DNA from: a virus | IMG/VR virus record: IMGVR_UViG_3300007541_000039 | Coordinates: 1-44,300 of that record | Length of the DNA: 44,300 nucleotides | Strand: one strand, 5' to 3' | Shown here: positions 21,527-28,855 of the stretch, one piece after another | How positions within the stretch are numbered: the first letter of the stretch is position 1 | Layout: each line of letters starts with the position of its first letter | The notes under the pieces: model-generated | Databases searched by the model: none | The model's input: the letters and a program-made list of their open reading frames with translations, nothing else | What the model was told of the DNA's origin: nothing | Program-made: the position numbers and the translations under genes

Positions 21527-22143
21527 TAATTTTCTCCAATATCTCTGTAATTATTTTTTTCGAATGCCCACTTTCTTTCTGTACACCAATAACAAACTCC
21601 ACATCTACCCTTGTTTTGTTCTGTACAACTGTGGGTAATAGGCATTATAACATCAGCAATTCCTAAGTCAAATCCTAATTTTACTGTTTCGTCTTTTGTC
21701 ATGTCCTCGAAAGGCCATGTTACATACTGTCTTTGTTCTTCAGTAGGCTCGAATCTAGGATGCGGATCCTCATTCTCATGCCTATTATGTACTTCTTGTG
21801 AGTATGCTGTCATACCAATAAAAAGGTGATCAATGTATTTTTCACCAAATACTTCATATGCACCGTTTGTAACATAGTCCCAAGGATTGTTGGCAAGCTC
21901 TTTACCTACAACAATTGGCTCTTGTACGGGAGCACCTAATAATTTATTAATTGTCTCTACAACTAATTTTGAATAATGTAACGCTCCATCTAGTTTAGGT
22001 ACTACAAATGGTGTACACTCTTGCCCACTATCAAGACAGGCAGACTTCACTAGATACCAGAGGACGGCGCTATCCCATCCCCCAGAAACCATTACTCCTA
22101 TTCTTTTATCTTTTGGAACGCTTATCCTTCGCATGCTAAACAT
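21526..22143 (-). CDS. QueC-like PP-loop ATPase
   Basis: IGVMVSGGWDSAVLWYL (about residues 15-31) is the SGGxDS PP-loop of N-type ATP pyrophosphatases. The C-terminus THSCTEQNKGRCGVCYWCTERKWAF has the four-cysteine zinc site of QueC (7-cyano-7-deazaguanine synthase). 205 residues is near the usual length. QueC makes preQ0, which some phages put into DNA to resist restriction or into tRNA. No QueD, QueE, FolE or DpdA homologue is seen in this window. Start at 22143 or the in-frame ATG at 22134; both overlap nrdA. Confidence 0.7.
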   Translation of the reverse strand: MFSMRRISVPKDKRIGVMVSGGWDSAVLWYLVKSACLDSGQECTPFVVPKLDGALHYSKLVVETINKLLGAPVQEPIVVGKELANNPWDYVTNGAYEVFGEKYIDHLFIGMTAYSQEVHNRHENEDPHPRFEPTEEQRQYVTWPFEDMTKDETVKLGFDLGIADVIMPITHSCTEQNKGRCGVCYWCTERKWAFEKNNYRDIGEN

Positions 22144-23918
22144 GTTCCATCAGCCAAATCATCAATCTTAATTTCTTGAATAATCTCTCTTTCAATTCTC
22201 TTAGATACTTTATCTGCCTTGCCTAGTTTCTCTGAACGGCAATAGTAAAGAGTTTTTAATTCTGTCTTCCATGCCAAGTAATGTACTGCATGTAGATACT
22301 TAATATTTACATCTGGACGGAAAAACAGATTAAGAGATTGTGCTTGATCAATAAACTGCTGTCTATCAGCACCATGTTCAATTACCCAACGCTGATCAAT
22401 TTCCATAGCAGTTTTAAATACTGCTTTTTCTTCATCTGACAAACATGTTACATGTTGTACAGAACCATCATTTGCTATGATTGACGACCAAATTTCGTCA
22501 ATATCCAACTTTTTATTTTTATCCACCTTATCTCTAAGTAGGTTGTTAAGATACTTATTTTTATTGAGATGCGATCCAGATAATGTGTCCTGTCTGTAAG
22601 CATTTGCCCTAAACGGTTCAATAGACGGCGAAGTGTTTCCCATAATAATACTGCTACTAGCATTGGGAGCGATAGCCATAACATGACTAAACCTTCTTCC
22701 CGTGCCGCTTGCGTCAGGCGCTTCACCTCTGTCACTACCAAGTTCAATGTTTGCTTCATCTAATTTACTCCTAATGTGTCTAAACATTCTAATATTAGCA
22801 CCTTTGGCTTGCGCGCTTTCCCATGCAATCATATTCTTTTGTAGATAAGCATGAAACCCTAGCGCACCTACACCGATGCTTCTTTCCCTTAAAGCAGAAT
22901 ATACCGCTCTAGATACTTGCTCTGGCGCATTGTTAATAAAATACTCCAGAACATTGTCTAGCATTTCTGCAATGTCCTTTAAAAACTGTGGATTTTTAGA
23001 CCATGAATCATAATGCTCTAAGTTTACAGACGACAAACAACATACTGCTGTTCTATCTTTGTTTGTTGGTAAAATAATTTCTGAGCATAAATTAGACTGA
23101 TGAATTTTTAAACCTAGTTCCTTTTGAAACTCTGGTAGATATTTGTTACTTGTATCAATAAAGTGAATGTATGGCTCGCCAGTTTCCATTCTCAACTCTA
23201 AGATTTTTTGCCATAAAGCCTTTGCTGATACTGTATCGCGAATTTGTCCGCTATGAGGATCAATTAAGTTCCATCCATCGTCAGCGTTAGGGTCTTGCAT
23301 ACATCTTTCAATCAATTCCATAAAGCGATCGGTAATGTTAATACCATGATGTAGATTTAGACATCTAACATTAGGATCTCCTGTAGGCTTTCTCATTTCC
23401 AGAAACATTACAACGTCCGGATGAGAAATGTCAAGATAAGTAGCGTAAGAGCCGCGTCTAGTGCGCCCCTGGCGATAGGCGAGGCATGACGAATCGTAAG
23501 TCTTGAGATGAGGCATAACACCAGTAGACTTGTCATCACTGGCACGGATACCAAAACCAATGCCAACACCACCACCCAACATAGATAACCAATTTGTTTC
23601 ACTTAAATTCTCCACTAATCCTTCTGCGGTATCGTTAATATAATTTAGGAAGCATGAAATAGGCATTCCCTTTTTGGAACGCCCAAAAGACAAAATAGGA
23701 GTAGAGTATGACAACCAGTGTCTGCTTGAATAGTCGTATAATCTTTGTGCATGTTCTGGATTTGAACCGAATGCCTTACTTACAAAAGCAAATCGTTGTT
23801 GAGGAGATGTTTCCTCATCTGTCATATAACTCTCTTTAAGCCTAGCAAGGCCTAACTTATCAAATAACTCATCTCTCGATGTGTCAATTTGAATCCCTAA
23901 ATAATCTTCTTTTGACAT
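22122..23918 (-). CDS. nrdA: ribonucleotide reductase large subunit (class I)
   Basis: 598 residues, shorter than E. coli NrdA because the N-terminal ATP cone is missing, as in many phages. Active-site residues: Cys89 (ISCFLN), Asn276/Cys278/Glu280 (SNLCSEI) and the partner Cys near 294 (VCCLSSVNL). The radical-transfer Tyr pair is in KTLYYCRSEKLG, and the redox Cys pair closes the C-terminus as CLACEG. Lack of the cone implies weak or no dATP feedback. A glycosyltransferase gene precedes it by eight bases. Confidence 0.92.
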   Translation of the reverse strand: MSKEDYLGIQIDTSRDELFDKLGLARLKESYMTDEETSPQQRFAFVSKAFGSNPEHAQRLYDYSSRHWLSYSTPILSFGRSKKGMPISCFLNYINDTAEGLVENLSETNWLSMLGGGVGIGFGIRASDDKSTGVMPHLKTYDSSCLAYRQGRTRRGSYATYLDISHPDVVMFLEMRKPTGDPNVRCLNLHHGINITDRFMELIERCMQDPNADDGWNLIDPHSGQIRDTVSAKALWQKILELRMETGEPYIHFIDTSNKYLPEFQKELGLKIHQSNLCSEIILPTNKDRTAVCCLSSVNLEHYDSWSKNPQFLKDIAEMLDNVLEYFINNAPEQVSRAVYSALRERSIGVGALGFHAYLQKNMIAWESAQAKGANIRMFRHIRSKLDEANIELGSDRGEAPDASGTGRRFSHVMAIAPNASSSIIMGNTSPSIEPFRANAYRQDTLSGSHLNKNKYLNNLLRDKVDKNKKLDIDEIWSSIIANDGSVQHVTCLSDEEKAVFKTAMEIDQRWVIEHGADRQQFIDQAQSLNLFFRPDVNIKYLHAVHYLAWKTELKTLYYCRSEKLGKADKVSKRIEREIIQEIKIDDLADGTCLACEG

Positions 23919-23926
23919 ATTTTCCT

Positions 23927-25012
23927 CTAAATTGGTTGTTCTCTATAATCTTTGTGAAAGAGTGGTAGTTCTTTGGTAAAGCACCGCGGATCTATTATTT
24001 TGTTTTTGTAATCTACGCCGGAGATAGATATATATTGGTCTAAGGTTCTTGCATCTCCCAATCCATAGATATCATCTAATTCATCTCTAAAAATAAGCGT
24101 TTGTCGTTTGTGAGATTGCTCATCTATATCCCACCATTTAAAATCTCGGTTGTCGCATGCTTGTTGATCCCAATACAACAAACCCTCTCTATATCCTCTT
24201 CCATAATAATGTCTTGTTGGATAATCCCACATATGAAAAATGTTATAACCGTTTGTCCATGCTCTAAGGGCTAAACTAGGCTCTTCTCCATGGAAAAATA
24301 ATTTTTCATCATATGGTACCTCTTTAACAAAAGTACCTAATGTAAATACAGTGTTAGCACTAAAAGCAAACCCATGTACATAAGGCTGTCCTGTTTCCAT
24401 GTTTCGGCAAATATAAAAATGCTTCCACCAGTCTTCAATATCTTCAAATTTATCTACAATATCCCCTCGATAGTTTACAGTTCCATCTTCGTGAAAGGTC
24501 GTGTCAGAACTTCCTAAACACAACAAACGCATACTATATTTTCCTGGGAGAGGCTCGTATGTCGGATAATGAGAAACAGGCAATGGATTCTTAATTATAT
24601 CATCATCTATTGCCGACATTGGATCTGGGTAACCAGTAATTAAAGGTTTTTCGTGGTACTGTTGCAAATGTGCAATTGAACTAATAAACTTTAAATCCCA
24701 CTCGGTCTCCCAACCTGTATGAGAGTCTATTTGGCAGTAATACTTTTCGCCATTATAAGGTTCTTGTGCTTTAGCTCTTGCCCAGCAACATCCTAAACTT
24801 TCATGAGGCTCATAATATTGATAATGAATTTGATCTCTAAAATTATCAAAACATGGCAAGGACAAATCTAGTTTTTCCTGTGGAAAGGATTGATCGACGA
24901 TAGAAAAAACTAAATTATTTTTATAAACAGCATTGTCCCAGCAACGAACGATAGTATACATCAATAGGGGATCCCTAAAAGATGCAATAGAGATAAAAAT
25001 CTTATCCTTCAT
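23927..25012 (-). CDS. GT60-type GlcNAc transferase
   Basis: 361 residues. KIFISIASFRDPLLMYTI at the N-terminus, ESLGCCWARAKAQEPYNGEKYYCQIDSH (split here: GEKYYCQIDSHTGWE), and the HGEEPSLALRAWTNGYN region match the Glycosyltransferase (GlcNAc) family PF11397, related to Skp1 protein hydroxyproline GlcNAc transferases. QIDSH takes the DxD role and RAWT-x-GYN is the usual acceptor side. These enzymes add GlcNAc to hydroxyproline in eukaryotes; in phages the acceptor is not known. A 2OG oxygenase-like gene exists in the window and could make hydroxylated acceptors, which is speculation. It overlaps thyX by 11 bases. Confidence 0.75.
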   Translation of the reverse strand: MKDKIFISIASFRDPLLMYTIVRCWDNAVYKNNLVFSIVDQSFPQEKLDLSLPCFDNFRDQIHYQYYEPHESLGCCWARAKAQEPYNGEKYYCQIDSHTGWETEWDLKFISSIAHLQQYHEKPLITGYPDPMSAIDDDIIKNPLPVSHYPTYEPLPGKYSMRLLCLGSSDTTFHEDGTVNYRGDIVDKFEDIEDWWKHFYICRNMETGQPYVHGFAFSANTVFTLGTFVKEVPYDEKLFFHGEEPSLALRAWTNGYNIFHMWDYPTRHYYGRGYREGLLYWDQQACDNRDFKWWDIDEQSHKRQTLIFRDELDDIYGLGDARTLDQYISISGVDYKNKIIDPRCFTKELPLFHKDYREQPI

Positions 25013-25697
25013 TAACTGCCTCTACTACTGAAGGGAAATGTGTTTCAATAACTTTCCAGCATTTTTCTGCTATCCTCATGTGTTCTTTTTGTGTGCCGTT
25101 TGCCATACGCAACTGACAATAATGAACCCAAGAACGCAATGTGCCTGCCATGTAAAGGGTAGTTTCTGTATTACCCTCAGGTAGTACTGCGCGTGCTTGT
25201 TCCTTAGCGATACCTTGCTTCAATGCCCACTTGTAATTCTTTTCAGCAAGATTAATTACTTCTCGTTGCCTCATATTCCATTCTTCGTAGAGTCGTTCTT
25301 GCGGTGTCTTGTTACCACCTTTACCAAAGTCTTCTACATCCTCAAGTGAAATAGAATTTTGTCTGTTTTTAGGATCTTGCAAACGTGCTTCACGACTAAC
25401 AAACGTATCACTTTCAGCGTATCGTTGACTAAATTCCTGGAAACTAAAACTGCGGTGCCTAATAATCTGTCGACTAATGTCTCGAGTAGTCTTAATCTCC
25501 ATTGTTAAAGAAACCATCTCAAATGGGCTCCAATGAGCATTTTTTATTAGGTATTTGAGTAGTTTTGGTGCCGTTTCGGCATTGTTTTGATTAATAGGGT
25601 TACTTACACGGGCAGCGTGTGCTACTAACTGTTCTGCATTATTACAATCGCTCAACGCTGTCGGCATCGACATTGATACCAAAGTTACGCTAGACAT
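25002..25697 (-). CDS. thyX: flavin-dependent thymidylate synthase
   Basis: The ThyX signature RHRSFSFQEFSQRY is present near residue 82, along with HWSPFEM and a C-terminal SWVHYCQLR for substrate binding. 231 residues is the normal size. It methylates dUMP to dTMP using methylene-tetrahydrofolate and NAD(P)H, replacing the T4 td type. I start at the ATG at 25697, after GGAG; TTG at 25700 precedes it. A perfect sigma70 promoter lies about 60 bases upstream inside the primase gene. Confidence 0.92.
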   Translation of the reverse strand: MSSVTLVSMSMPTALSDCNNAEQLVAHAARVSNPINQNNAETAPKLLKYLIKNAHWSPFEMVSLTMEIKTTRDISRQIIRHRSFSFQEFSQRYAESDTFVSREARLQDPKNRQNSISLEDVEDFGKGGNKTPQERLYEEWNMRQREVINLAEKNYKWALKQGIAKEQARAVLPEGNTETTLYMAGTLRSWVHYCQLRMANGTQKEHMRIAEKCWKVIETHFPSVVEAVNEG

Positions 25698-26715
25698 CAA
25701 TTTTTCTCCATGTGTTAAATTTAAATTCGGCTCTTAGGCCACTGTAAGTATTTTGCTCAATTATAGTATGAATTTCAGTTACTGTCAAGCCTGACATAAC
25801 CATATCGTTAATATCTTTTTCTTCAAGTGTTTCAGGCCAGATACAAATTTTTTGTCCGGCGCTTATATACTTATACATTAATTTCGTTATCTCTTTATTT
25901 CTTGGCTGATTATCAAAAATAATTGTGTAATCTTTTAAACCAAGTTCATCGACTCTATTAAATGCCGATCCACTAGCAGCAATAGCATTATCCAAAAACA
26001 AACTATCAATAGGTCCTTCAACCACTTTAACATTTCTTGTTTTGTCTATGTCGTCTAGACCAAAGATAGTGGGAGCGTCCTCATCAATTTTTAGATTAAT
26101 GTATCTCAAAGACTCCCCACGAATACCTCTCATAGCCATGCCTGTTAGTTTACCTTCTGTGTTAATAAAAGGCAGTATTAGGCGAGGTTGTTCAACTGTA
26201 AGAGAAGAGGTGTACTTTGTGTTTAACTGTGCTGCTTTTCTAATATCGTCAAGAAAGTATAATCTGTTCCAAACTTGTTTTGGAATCATTCTCGACTTCA
26301 CATACTCTATGACTTCATGATCTTCAGGCAAAGTATCCAATCTGTCCATTAATTCATCAATAAGAGTTTTAGGACGACATTTAGGTTCCTTAAACTCCAA
26401 GTTAAATTCTGGCTTTTGATTGGCTCTGTTAGAAGGTAATCCTTCTTTGTAGCGTTCTACAACATACTGCTTATGTAGAGTACCATCTAGTGTCTCTAGA
26501 AGTCCCCCAAATGTTTTACCTGCTCCACAATTATGACACTTGTAGAACATATCGTTTTTAACTTTGTACAGGTATCCGCGAGCCTTATTCTTTTTTGTGC
26601 TACTATCGCCACAAATAGGGCATCGGAAATTAAAGAGGTACTGATCCTTTTTCTTGAATCTCTCAAGCCTAAAAGATACCTGATTAATATATTTTAGATC
26701 AATAAACAAAGACAT
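25690..26715 (-). CDS. DNA primase, T4 gp61-like
   Basis: 341 residues, against 342 in T4 gp61. An N-terminal zinc ribbon is formed by Cys32/Cys35 (CPICG) and Cys60/Cys63 (CHNCG). VKVVEGPIDSLFLDNAIAASG near residue 231 is the TOPRIM Glu-G-P-x-D core, followed by YTIIFDNQPRNKE. It makes RNA primers for lagging-strand synthesis with the gp41-type helicase, which is not in this window. The SD (AGG) lies in the stem of a hairpin at 26722-26742, and its promoter begins inside that hairpin. Confidence 0.88.
   Translation of the reverse strand: MSLFIDLKYINQVSFRLERFKKKDQYLFNFRCPICGDSSTKKNKARGYLYKVKNDMFYKCHNCGAGKTFGGLLETLDGTLHKQYVVERYKEGLPSNRANQKPEFNLEFKEPKCRPKTLIDELMDRLDTLPEDHEVIEYVKSRMIPKQVWNRLYFLDDIRKAAQLNTKYTSSLTVEQPRLILPFINTEGKLTGMAMRGIRGESLRYINLKIDEDAPTIFGLDDIDKTRNVKVVEGPIDSLFLDNAIAASGSAFNRVDELGLKDYTIIFDNQPRNKEITKLMYKYISAGQKICIWPETLEEKDINDMVMSGLTVTEIHTIIEQNTYSGLRAEFKFNTWRKIDV
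25760..25788 (-). promoter_or_regulatory. sigma70 promoter for thyX, perfect consensus
   Basis: CTTGACA with TTGACA at 25788-25783, 17-base spacer, TATAAT at 25765-25760, inside the 3' end of the primase gene. Expected start near 25753, about 56 bases before the thyX ATG. Confidence 0.7.
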
Positions 26716-26721
26716 AAAAAA

Positions 26722-26742
26722 ACCTATACGATTAGTATAGGT
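26722..26742 (-). promoter_or_regulatory. hairpin hiding the primase ribosome-binding site
   Basis: ACCTATAC and GTATAGGT pair perfectly over 8 bases with a 5-base loop, followed on the minus strand by six T and then the primase ATG. The structure resembles a rho-independent terminator and contains the AGG of the Shine-Dalgarno site in its 3' arm. Confidence 0.65.
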
Positions 26743-26745
26743 GCT

Positions 26746-26774
26746 ATTGTAACAGAGTGTTATCTATTTGTCAA
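26746..26774 (-). promoter_or_regulatory. sigma70 promoter for primase
   Basis: TTGACA (26774-26769), 17-base spacer, TACAAT (26751-26746). The expected start near 26739 falls in the 5' arm of the hairpin at 26722-26742, so RNA from this promoter cannot form the full stem. Confidence 0.75.
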
Positions 26775-27238
26775 GAAGAAATGTGGAGAAATTCTACAAT
26801 AATTGGTAGGGCAAAACCAGTAATGACTACTGCACCAACTACAATCCAACGCCATTTTTCTAATGAGGTTATGCGTTGATCTTGCTCAGACATTCTACCA
26901 GACACATCCATTTTAAGAGACTCAATACTAGCCAAGACTTTCTCCATATCGACTTGGTTTTGTTTCGTAATTTCTCTCTGTGCTGTTGTTAACCTAGAGT
27001 GTAACTCTTTAATGTCGGCCTGGTGCTCTTTTCTATGCATCTCTATTTGTTCTTTTAGCTCGTCTGCGTAATCTTCTTGGTTATTAAGTCTTTCATCGTG
27101 TACAGCTAACATCTGACCGATATTATTACACACTTCTGTAATTTTGTCAAGAGCAGTTTCTAATTTAAGAAAAAGCTGGCCCATCTGATTTACTTCGTTC
27201 TTGACTAACGCGATCTCAGTTTCTGTACTATTTGCCAT
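26771..27238 (-). CDS. coiled-coil protein with C-terminal membrane anchor
   Basis: 155 residues. Residues 10-125 are almost continuously helical with heptad spacing and many charged residues (ERLNNQEDYADELKEQIEMH), then WRWIVVGAVVITGFALPIIVEFL forms one membrane segment near the C-terminus. Such tail-anchored coiled coils occur in phage structural regions. No named family. It lies at the end of the virion-like operon that begins at 30598 and overlaps the upstream gene by 11 bases. Confidence 0.6.
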   Translation of the reverse strand: MANSTETEIALVKNEVNQMGQLFLKLETALDKITEVCNNIGQMLAVHDERLNNQEDYADELKEQIEMHRKEHQADIKELHSRLTTAQREITKQNQVDMEKVLASIESLKMDVSGRMSEQDQRITSLEKWRWIVVGAVVITGFALPIIVEFLHISS

Positions 27239-27755
27239 CTTTCTTCTTTTTCCTTCTCACCATTGGCTGCATTACAGGATCTCTTCCTGGCTCGCCTTTA
27301 GGCCCGATGCCAATACCATGAATTGCACCCCCACCCACTGCGTTTGCTGCGACTTCCTCAACAAACCTGTGGTTTTTAAATGACATAGTATTGTGTTCTA
27401 ATAATTTTACCTCATCTTGAACATCACCGAACATTGAGTATAAATCGAGTTTTGTTTCAAACTCCTCATCACTCATATTGAGATTTTTCTCTTCACGCAG
27501 AATTGCTAGAGCTGCTGCAAAAGTAAGAAGTCTCTTTGCATTTCTATCAGGAGACTTCATCAATGCACGTTTTACTTTAAAAATGAATCTATTAAGTAAA
27601 GTATATGAATCTAATTCTTGAGACGTTACCGGGTCTTTAATTTTTTCAGCATCTTTATCAATGATGCCAAAACGAAATGCGTCAGATTGTTCTATTGGTT
27701 GCGCTAACAACCTTAACAGCCTCAAAGCTATCATACCATCTAAAAATCTTGACAC
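27228..27755 (-). CDS. conserved structural-region protein
   Basis: 175 residues. The N-terminus MSRFLDGMIALRLLRLLAQP and following QSDAFRFGIIDKDAEKI resemble proteins I remember from the virion gene region of marine T4-like phages, function unknown. The C-terminus is a Gly/Pro-rich stretch (GIGIGPKGEPGRDPV) and a lysine tail (RRKKKKDGK). Linked by one-base overlap to the gene upstream. A virion or assembly role is inferred from position. Confidence 0.55.
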   Translation of the reverse strand: MSRFLDGMIALRLLRLLAQPIEQSDAFRFGIIDKDAEKIKDPVTSQELDSYTLLNRFIFKVKRALMKSPDRNAKRLLTFAAALAILREEKNLNMSDEEFETKLDLYSMFGDVQDEVKLLEHNTMSFKNHRFVEEVAANAVGGGAIHGIGIGPKGEPGRDPVMQPMVRRKKKKDGK

Positions 27756-28132
27756 TATAGTTTCCTTAAAATCCCAATCAACTCATTATTGAGTGGTATA
27801 TTTGTCTCTGGAATGCCCTTACTAACTACTGTTTCTAATGGCATTCTATTTAAAAATACTAGATATGTTTTTAGGTCTGTCCAGTATTCTTGTTCTAACT
27901 TGTAAAATAAAATATCTGTTGCAGCGTTACCAAAAACATTGTACAAAACGATCAAATGGTTAATCACCAATCTTTCGTTTACCTCACCTGTTTTATGATA
28001 ACGATTAAGTAACCTCTTAATATATTTTATTCTTTTTAAATCATCTTCTAGTTCTTGCATTCCCATACAACCTGGGTTGTAATAATGTTTTATTGCATAA
28101 ACTAAAAATGTATTCTCATCAAGTTCAATCAT
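27755..28132 (-). CDS. conserved marine T4-like phage protein (DUF7207-like)
   Basis: I start at 28132 (MIELDENTFLVYAIKHYYNP), since a longer reading overlaps the upstream gene. The 125 residues include DDLKRIKYIKRLLNRYHKTGE and LVINHLIVLYNVFGNAATDILFYKLE, a helical pattern I recall in a protein kept by nearly all marine T4-like phages and labelled DUF7207; the label is from memory. Function not established. The upstream ribosome-binding site is weak. Confidence 0.6.
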   Translation of the reverse strand: MIELDENTFLVYAIKHYYNPGCMGMQELEDDLKRIKYIKRLLNRYHKTGEVNERLVINHLIVLYNVFGNAATDILFYKLEQEYWTDLKTYLVFLNRMPLETVVSKGIPETNIPLNNELIGILRKL

Positions 28133-28149
28133 ACTGTTATTTATTTCCT

Positions 28150-28587
28150 TTACGATACAGTAGCAGTACCTCCAATGAAATACCATTTACTGTTAGTATA
28201 TAGTAACGTTGCAGTATCTCCTGCAGCGGAAAAGGAAATATCGTTTTGTAGATTTGCACCCTGTAGGGTAATTGTATGCCCCCCTGCATTAGAGGTCATG
28301 ATTACAAATTTAACTTGTCCTGAGTCTCCATCGTTTATACTTAAATTACCTGCACTATCAATATTAGATAATAAGGTAATGTTTGTTGTAGAAAGGATGG
28401 TACCCAATGCAGTCATCACGTTCTCGTCGCCAATTTTAACTTTATCATTAAATTTGACGGGTGTTGAAATATCAGCAAACAGAGAAGCGACAGTAAGTTT
28501 TTTACTGTCGGTTCCCTGAACTATTGCAAATGTATCAACGCCTGCGGCTGCTGTAGCCGCCGTTAATTCTGAAAATTTCTTAGACAT
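28150..28587 (-). CDS. probable virion fibre or decoration protein
   Basis: 145 residues, rich in Thr, Ser, Ala and Gly. It opens MSKKFSELTAATAAAGVDTFAIVQGTDSKKL, a start often seen in tail-fibre-associated and decoration proteins. Beta-rich repeats follow (GHTITLQGANLQ, DTATLLYTNSKWYFIGGTA), resembling a C-terminal fibre-type domain. Its operon position among virion-like genes agrees. The structural role is inferred. Confidence 0.55.
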   Translation of the reverse strand: MSKKFSELTAATAAAGVDTFAIVQGTDSKKLTVASLFADISTPVKFNDKVKIGDENVMTALGTILSTTNITLLSNIDSAGNLSINDGDSGQVKFVIMTSNAGGHTITLQGANLQNDISFSAAGDTATLLYTNSKWYFIGGTATVS

Positions 28588-28600
28588 TAAGTACTAACTC

Positions 28601-28846
28601 TTATGCGTCTGGGAATTCGGTGTCGTCATCGGCACCGCCAGCTGCTTCGTACTCAGCATCTGTAAAAGGATCAGCCATTGCTACTAGTGTTTCGTATGTA
28701 ACTCTAGAACCGTTAACTGTTCTTTTTACCCAACCTGGTTGTGTGATACCAGGTGTAGCAGCTACTTCGGCTTCATCAACCATAAAGATATCTGCGGGGT
28801 TTACACCTGTAATTACAGGCTTAACTGATTTACTCCATGCGGACAT
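28601..28846 (-). CDS. small virion-region protein
   Basis: 81 residues: MSAWSKSVKPVITGVNPADIF, then GWVKRTVNGSRVTYETLVAMAD and an acidic tail (GGADDDTEFPDA). This resembles a short protein found among virion genes of marine T4-like phages. Function unknown, likely structural. The leader has GGAG before the ATG. Confidence 0.6.
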   Translation of the reverse strand: MSAWSKSVKPVITGVNPADIFMVDEAEVAATPGITQPGWVKRTVNGSRVTYETLVAMADPFTDAEYEAAGGADDDTEFPDA

Positions 28847-28855
28847 AGTTTTCTC

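Noticed and set aside
22475-22759. Minus-strand frame within nrdA
   Set aside because: Lies fully inside nrdA in another frame and the product has no recognisable feature.
23407-23434. TTGACA, 16-base spacer, TGTAAT on the minus strand within nrdA
   Set aside because: Weak -10 and no gene start within 1 kb downstream that needs it.
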